A stretch of DNA of 52,834 bases from Paracoccaceae bacterium (GTDB taxonomy: Bacteria > Pseudomonadota > Alphaproteobacteria > Rhodobacterales > Rhodobacteraceae). This document shows positions 49,776 through 52,834 of the stretch, piece by piece (within the stretch, counting starts at the first letter, position 1; each line of letters begins with the position of its first letter). The DNA lies in assembly GCA_902631295.1 (NCBI GenBank), contig CACOXV010000011.1:1-52834 (forward strand), written 5' to 3'. The notes under the pieces are model-generated. The model did not search any database and was not told the origin of the DNA. It worked only from the letters and a program-made list of their open reading frames with translations. The position numbers and the translations under genes were made by a program.

Positions 49776-50699
49776 TTAAGAACCAATGAAATTTAAATCG
49801 TATGGAGTTGTCTGGTAAATTTCGTTTATCCAGTTGCCGTACAGTAAGTGAGCGTGGCTTCGCCATCTATTTTTGGGATTTTTTTGGGGATCATCATCCG
49901 GATAATAATTCTTTGGAAAAAAGATTTTTTTACCTTCGTCTAAATCCCTATCGTATTCTTGTTTCAAGGTATCGCTATCGTATTCAAAATGATTAAATAT
50001 ATAGAGAGCGTTATGTTTTTTATCTTCAATTAAGCATGGCCCAACTTCTGTGCTCGCCAGTAAAGTTTTTAAATCTTCGATTTTATCGACTTCTCTTTGA
50101 CGAAGTTCCGTCCAACGGCTGACTGGGATAATAAAGTCGTCAGAAAAACCTCTGAGATATGGTGAAGACGGTTCTATATTATCATGTCTGAAGCAGCCAA
50201 ATGCTTTTTCTTTGAGATCATATTTTTTAATCCCATAGAAATGATACAACATTGCCATTCCACCCCAGCAGACACCAAATACAGAATGAACATTCGATTG
50301 ACTCCATTCAAATATTTCAATCAATTCGTTCCAGTAAGATACTGTTTCAAAATCTAAATGTTCGATCGGTGCCCCTGTTATAATTAGGCCATCAAATTTG
50401 TCCCCACTCGATTTTACATCTTCGAATGAGCGGTAAAATGTTTGCATATGATTAGCTGCTGTATTTTTAGTTTCATGGGCAGATATTTTAATAAGTGAAA
50501 GTTCTATTTGCAGAGGGGTAGCACCTATAACGCGTGCAAACTGATTTTCAGTTTGGATTTTTTTTGGCATTAGATTTAAAAGACCAATCTTGAGAGGTCT
50601 TATGTCTTGACGTTTTGCTTTAAAATCGTCCATCACCATGACGCCTTCATTTTTCAGGACATTAAAAGCTGGTAAATTGGATGGAATTTTTATTGGCAT
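49776..50699 (-). CDS. metA: Homoserine O-acetyltransferase, MetA family
   Basis: Activates homoserine in methionine synthesis. The 307-residue protein has the MetA-type catalytic Cys144 in FGVCWGG and the late His-Glu pair in NHFEYD. The acyl-donor selector corresponding to residue 111 of characterised MetA is E113 in GAPIE, which in B. cereus MetA specifies acetyl-CoA; E. coli has Gly for succinyl-CoA. It converges with rpsI. Confidence 0.93.
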   Translation of the reverse strand: MPIKIPSNLPAFNVLKNEGVMVMDDFKAKRQDIRPLKIGLLNLMPKKIQTENQFARVIGATPLQIELSLIKISAHETKNTAANHMQTFYRSFEDVKSSGDKFDGLIITGAPIEHLDFETVSYWNELIEIFEWSQSNVHSVFGVCWGGMAMLYHFYGIKKYDLKEKAFGCFRHDNIEPSSPYLRGFSDDFIIPVSRWTELRQREVDKIEDLKTLLASTEVGPCLIEDKKHNALYIFNHFEYDSDTLKQEYDRDLDEGKKIFFPKNYYPDDDPQKNPKNRWRSHAHLLYGNWINEIYQTTPYDLNFIGS

Positions 50700-50749
50700 T
50701 GATATTTGCTTTTTGGTTTTTCTGCTTTTAATTCGAACAAGCTCATTTT

Positions 50750-51607
50750 TTACTTATTTGTTAATATTTTTTTTATTAATACGTTGAATTGATGAGCATT
50801 TTTCACATTTTCAATATCTTCTGCTTTAACCGTTATGCCCCAATGCGACATTTTTTCATAGCGAGGCTGACGATGTGATAAAGCTTTAGCGTAAGTCCAT
50901 CTTATAAATTCATTTGGGTTTACTTCACTTTCACCGATCTTTTTGAGAGTAATAAATTCTTTCCACTTTGTTGCTAAAAAGCTTTTATCGTAGCACATAG
51001 GTTTAGGATTTTTATCAAACCTTTCAATCAATGCTTCCGTATGAGCTTCAGACCCTTTAATCCAAACTAAAAGGGTATTTTTAGATAGGTGGCTCATTAC
51101 AGGATCATTAGGATCGTCTGGGTCTACTACCTCACAGATTGATCCACCGCTGTCGCATATAAAATTGTTATACTGGTATATCTCTTTAGAACGACTCGCG
51201 AAATACCCAGTATCTAGTAACGCGGCCACCTCTGCCTTTCGATGCTGCTCTTGTCGCTTTTCATATTCAGCTATAGGAATTCCACCAAGATCAATATTCC
51301 CTGGCTTTCCCAGATAGTTTGATAATGGAGCAAGATTGTCAAAAGTAATATTGGAATCAATATAGATCGAGTCACTCTTAAGAAGTTCGCCTAAGTAGGG
51401 TGTTTTCATTGCTGCTAATTTGTAACTGTCTGATATAAACTCTCCCATATACCGTGTGCCAATACGATAATCTATCGAATAATGAAACCAATCGCCATCT
51501 TCTCTTAAGAGGTTTGAAATATAAGTCTTTCCAAGTCCAGACATGCCAAATAAAAGTACGCGCTTACTCTTGGAGTTAGTCCATTCATCTGGTTTAGTAT
51601 ATAACAT
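50750..51607 (-). CDS. P-loop ATPase of unknown function
   Basis: A 285-residue protein with a Walker A near the N-terminus ([13 protein letters not shown]) and no other domain recognised. It resembles small kinase- or AAA-like NTPases. It includes [14 protein letters not shown], an [17 protein letters not shown] helix and [13 protein letters not shown]. Start ATG 51607 has GAGGT 8 bases upstream; TTG 51622 is a weaker alternative. It appears to be a single-gene unit between metA and a small membrane protein. A gene of this kind occurs in other Rhodobacteraceae, but its function is not known to me. Confidence 0.75.
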   Translation of the reverse strand: MLYTKPDEWTNSKSKRVLLFGMSGLGKTYISNLLREDGDWFHYSIDYRIGTRYMGEFISDSYKLAAMKTPYLGELLKSDSIYIDSNITFDNLAPLSNYLGKPGNIDLGGIPIAEYEKRQEQHRKAEVAALLDTGYFASRSKEIYQYNNFICDSGGSICEVVDPDDPNDPVMSHLSKNTLLVWIKGSEAHTEALIERFDKNPKPMCYDKSFLATKWKEFITLKKIGESEVNPNEFIRWTYAKALSHRQPRYEKMSHWGITVKAEDIENVKNAHQFNVLIKKILTNK

Positions 51608-51672
51608 TCTTTTTGACCTCAATTATTTTTAGTTGCTAGCGGCACATCAGCCATTGGTCAATTCTTAAAAGA

Positions 51673-51909
51673 CTAATACCATCTAAACATTCCTATTAAT
51701 CCGGCTGCTGCATAAAAAATTTGTAAAAAAGCTACGCCCCAGTGTTTATGGAGATATGCCCATAATCCTATTGCCAACGCAGAAATTAATAGTAACAAAA
51801 ACGCTATAAATTCATAACCAGTATTCGAAGCCACAAGTAAAGAGTAAATTATGGCGGTTAACACGCCAAACCACTCTAATATTTTACGTTTGTCCGGGTT
51901 TCTCAACAT
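51673..51909 (-). CDS. Small membrane protein, unknown function
   Basis: 78 residues with about three hydrophobic segments (about 14-28, 32-48 and 58-74), ending AGLIGMFRWY. The pattern loosely resembles PnuC-like or PQ-loop half-transporters, but no family is certain. It sits 65 bases upstream of the P-loop ATPase gene on the same strand. Confidence 0.65.
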   Translation of the reverse strand: MLRNPDKRKILEWFGVLTAIIYSLLVASNTGYEFIAFLLLLISALAIGLWAYLHKHWGVAFLQIFYAAAGLIGMFRWY

Positions 51910-51965
51910 TTTAAAATTTTTGAACTGTCAAAATTATAATAACTTTCAAAACAGCTAAAATTAAC

Positions 51966-51992
51966 AAAAAACGAGCCGGGGTGAACCCTGAC
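51966..51992 (-). terminator. Possible terminator of the Met-rich repeat gene
   Basis: On the minus strand, GTCAGGG-TTCA-CCCCGGC forms a stem with one mismatch and one wobble pair, followed a few bases later by six T. It lies about 40 bases after the stop of the repeat gene. The GGGTTCACCCC core resembles a tRNA T-arm, but no acceptor or other arms are present. Confidence 0.5.
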
Positions 51993-52032
51993 GCCTATAA
52001 AGAATTTAGACTTAAATTACATTATTGATTTA

Positions 52033-52834
52033 TCAAACAATTGGGTCGTCAGGCGGAGGCATATCGGGCTCTTGTGACTCCGCACCGGGGTCATCCATCA
52101 ATGGTGCCTCAGTAGCAGCATCTGGCGGAACTCCCATATCTGGAGCACCTGCACCGGCGCCTTGATCTGTGGCCTGATCCATTGCTCCACCTAGCGCTGC
52201 ATCTAATCCGGCCATTGGATCACTCTCCATTGCTGTCCCCATTGGTTCCGCACCTGCTGGCGCATCAAAGGCAGCATCTAGAGCGTCCATTCCACTTATA
52301 CCCTCCGCTTCTGGTGGTGGTGCCATGCCTTCTGGTCCTGGTGGTGGTGTTACTCCTTCAGGCATTGCCGCCATCATATCGGCATCCATTCCTTCCATTG
52401 CCATGGGGGGCATTGCTGCCATCATATCCGCATCCATGCCGCCCATTGCTTCGGGAGGACAGTTTTCCATCATCGGACCATCCATACCACCCATTGCCTC
52501 TGCAGGCATCGCCGTCATCATATCGGCATCCATTCCCTGCATCGCCTCAGGAGGCATCATGGTCATCATTGGTGCATCCATACCGCCCATTGCATCAGCG
52601 GGCATTGCCGCCATCATATCAGAAGTCATACCTTCCATCATTTCAGGTGGCATCGCTGCCATGACATCTGCAAAATCGGCTTCTGCTTGACCGACGGCTT
52701 GAGCAAATGCTTCTGGTGAAACGCCCAATTCACTAGCTATATTTCCGGCAGCGCCTGCCGCTGCTGCAAATGCATCTGCTGGGCTCGCGCCGTCATTTAT
52801 AGCTGCGTCGTAGGCGGCGGAGGCCGCTCCATCT
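52033..52834 (-). CDS. Methionine-rich tandem-repeat protein, partial (3' end)
   Basis: The frame is open to the window edge, so the N-terminus is missing; TTG 52728 is only the last possible start inside. Upstream residues are Ala-rich (ASPADAFAAAAGAAGN). Then six tandem 16-residue repeats, consensus MPxEAMxGMDADMMxA, lie at 52366-52653 (48 bases each), with about five Met per unit. The tail is Pro/Gly/Asp-rich and ends PPPDDPIV. The base composition is visibly GC-richer than the neighbours. No domain is recognised; Met clusters can bind copper, but this is only a possibility here. Confidence 0.8.
   Translation of the reverse strand, partial: DGAASAAYDAAINDGASPADAFAAAAGAAGNIASELGVSPEAFAQAVGQAEADFADVMAAMPPEMMEGMTSDMMAAMPADAMGGMDAPMMTMMPPEAMQGMDADMMTAMPAEAMGGMDGPMMENCPPEAMGGMDADMMAAMPPMAMEGMDADMMAAMPEGVTPPPGPEGMAPPPEAEGISGMDALDAAFDAPAGAEPMGTAMESDPMAGLDAALGGAMDQATDQGAGAGAPDMGVPPDAATEAPLMDDPGAESQEPDMPPPDDPIV

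Noticed and set aside
51975-51992. tRNA T-arm-like sequence (GGGTTCACCCC on the minus strand)
   Set aside because: No anticodon arm, D arm or acceptor stem can be built around it; a hairpin terminator fits better.
52366-52653. Regular 48-base repeats that look like a CRISPR array or minisatellite
   Set aside because: The repeats are contiguous, in frame and vary at the third codon position, so they are coding repeats without spacers.
52182-52690. Long plus-strand frames opposite the Met-rich repeat gene
   Set aside because: The repeat lacks stops in several frames; the minus-strand frame alone has a natural stop, a terminator and acidic, gene-like composition.

Overview
The window is a dense, AT-rich bacterial chromosome segment from an alphaproteobacterium, most likely a streamlined marine member of the Rhodobacterales (Roseobacter lineage). 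The inference rests on gene content and order: alr-mlaE-mlaF-radA-cvpA-SDR; lptF-lptG-lptD-surA-pdxA-rsmA divergent from pepA-holC; prfA-prmC-DUF4167; a Mur/Fur-type regulator next to enolase; an edd-eda Entner-Doudoroff pair; and rplM-rpsI. Intergenic gaps are short, many starts overlap the previous stop by 1-4 bases, and no tRNA, rRNA, CRISPR array or insertion sequence was recognised.

Layout. 0.2-3.8 kb (+): an iron/polyamine-type ABC ATPase, then tatA-tatB-tatC and a DUF815 ATPase. 3.8-14.3 kb (-): surE-pcm-nlpD-like, a frameshifted SDR gene, cvpA, radA, mlaF, mlaE, alr, and edd-eda with a perfect LacI-type operator. 14.5-16.3 kb (+): an RlmI-like methyltransferase coupled to a PIN-domain gene. 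16.3-21.4 kb (-): eno, a Fur-family regulator, selO, a nucleoside hydrolase and mazG. 21.5-26.4 kb (+): an M20 amidohydrolase with an agmatinase-family gene, then prfA-prmC-DUF4167. 26.4-33.8 kb (-): the outer-membrane biogenesis cluster rsmA, pdxA, surA, lptD, lptG, lptF. 33.9-35.8 kb (+): pepA-holC. 35.9-38.9 kb (-): a membrane-anchored retropepsin-like protein, a decayed marC, and an ABC-F ATPase. 39.2-49.7 kb: ndk, an aminotransferase, cysS, cimA, a squalene/phytoene-synthase-like gene, an MFS transporter, an AlkA-type glycosylase, an esterase, an HNH nuclease, rplM and rpsI. 49.8-52.8 kb (-): metA, an unrecognised P-loop ATPase, a small membrane protein, and the 3' part of a methionine-rich tandem-repeat protein running off the right edge.

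Most genes are housekeeping: protein export, LPS transport and outer-membrane lipid asymmetry, translation termination and ribosome modification, sugar catabolism, and methionine and isoleucine precursor synthesis. The least explained parts are the 16-residue Met-rich repeat protein with its orphan neighbours at the right end, the methyltransferase-PIN pair, and a 464-base gap before alkA holding a possible 27-codon upstream ORF. Two genes are visibly broken: the SDR by one extra base in a homopolymer, and marC by several lesions. No confident new multi-gene defence or mobile system was found.
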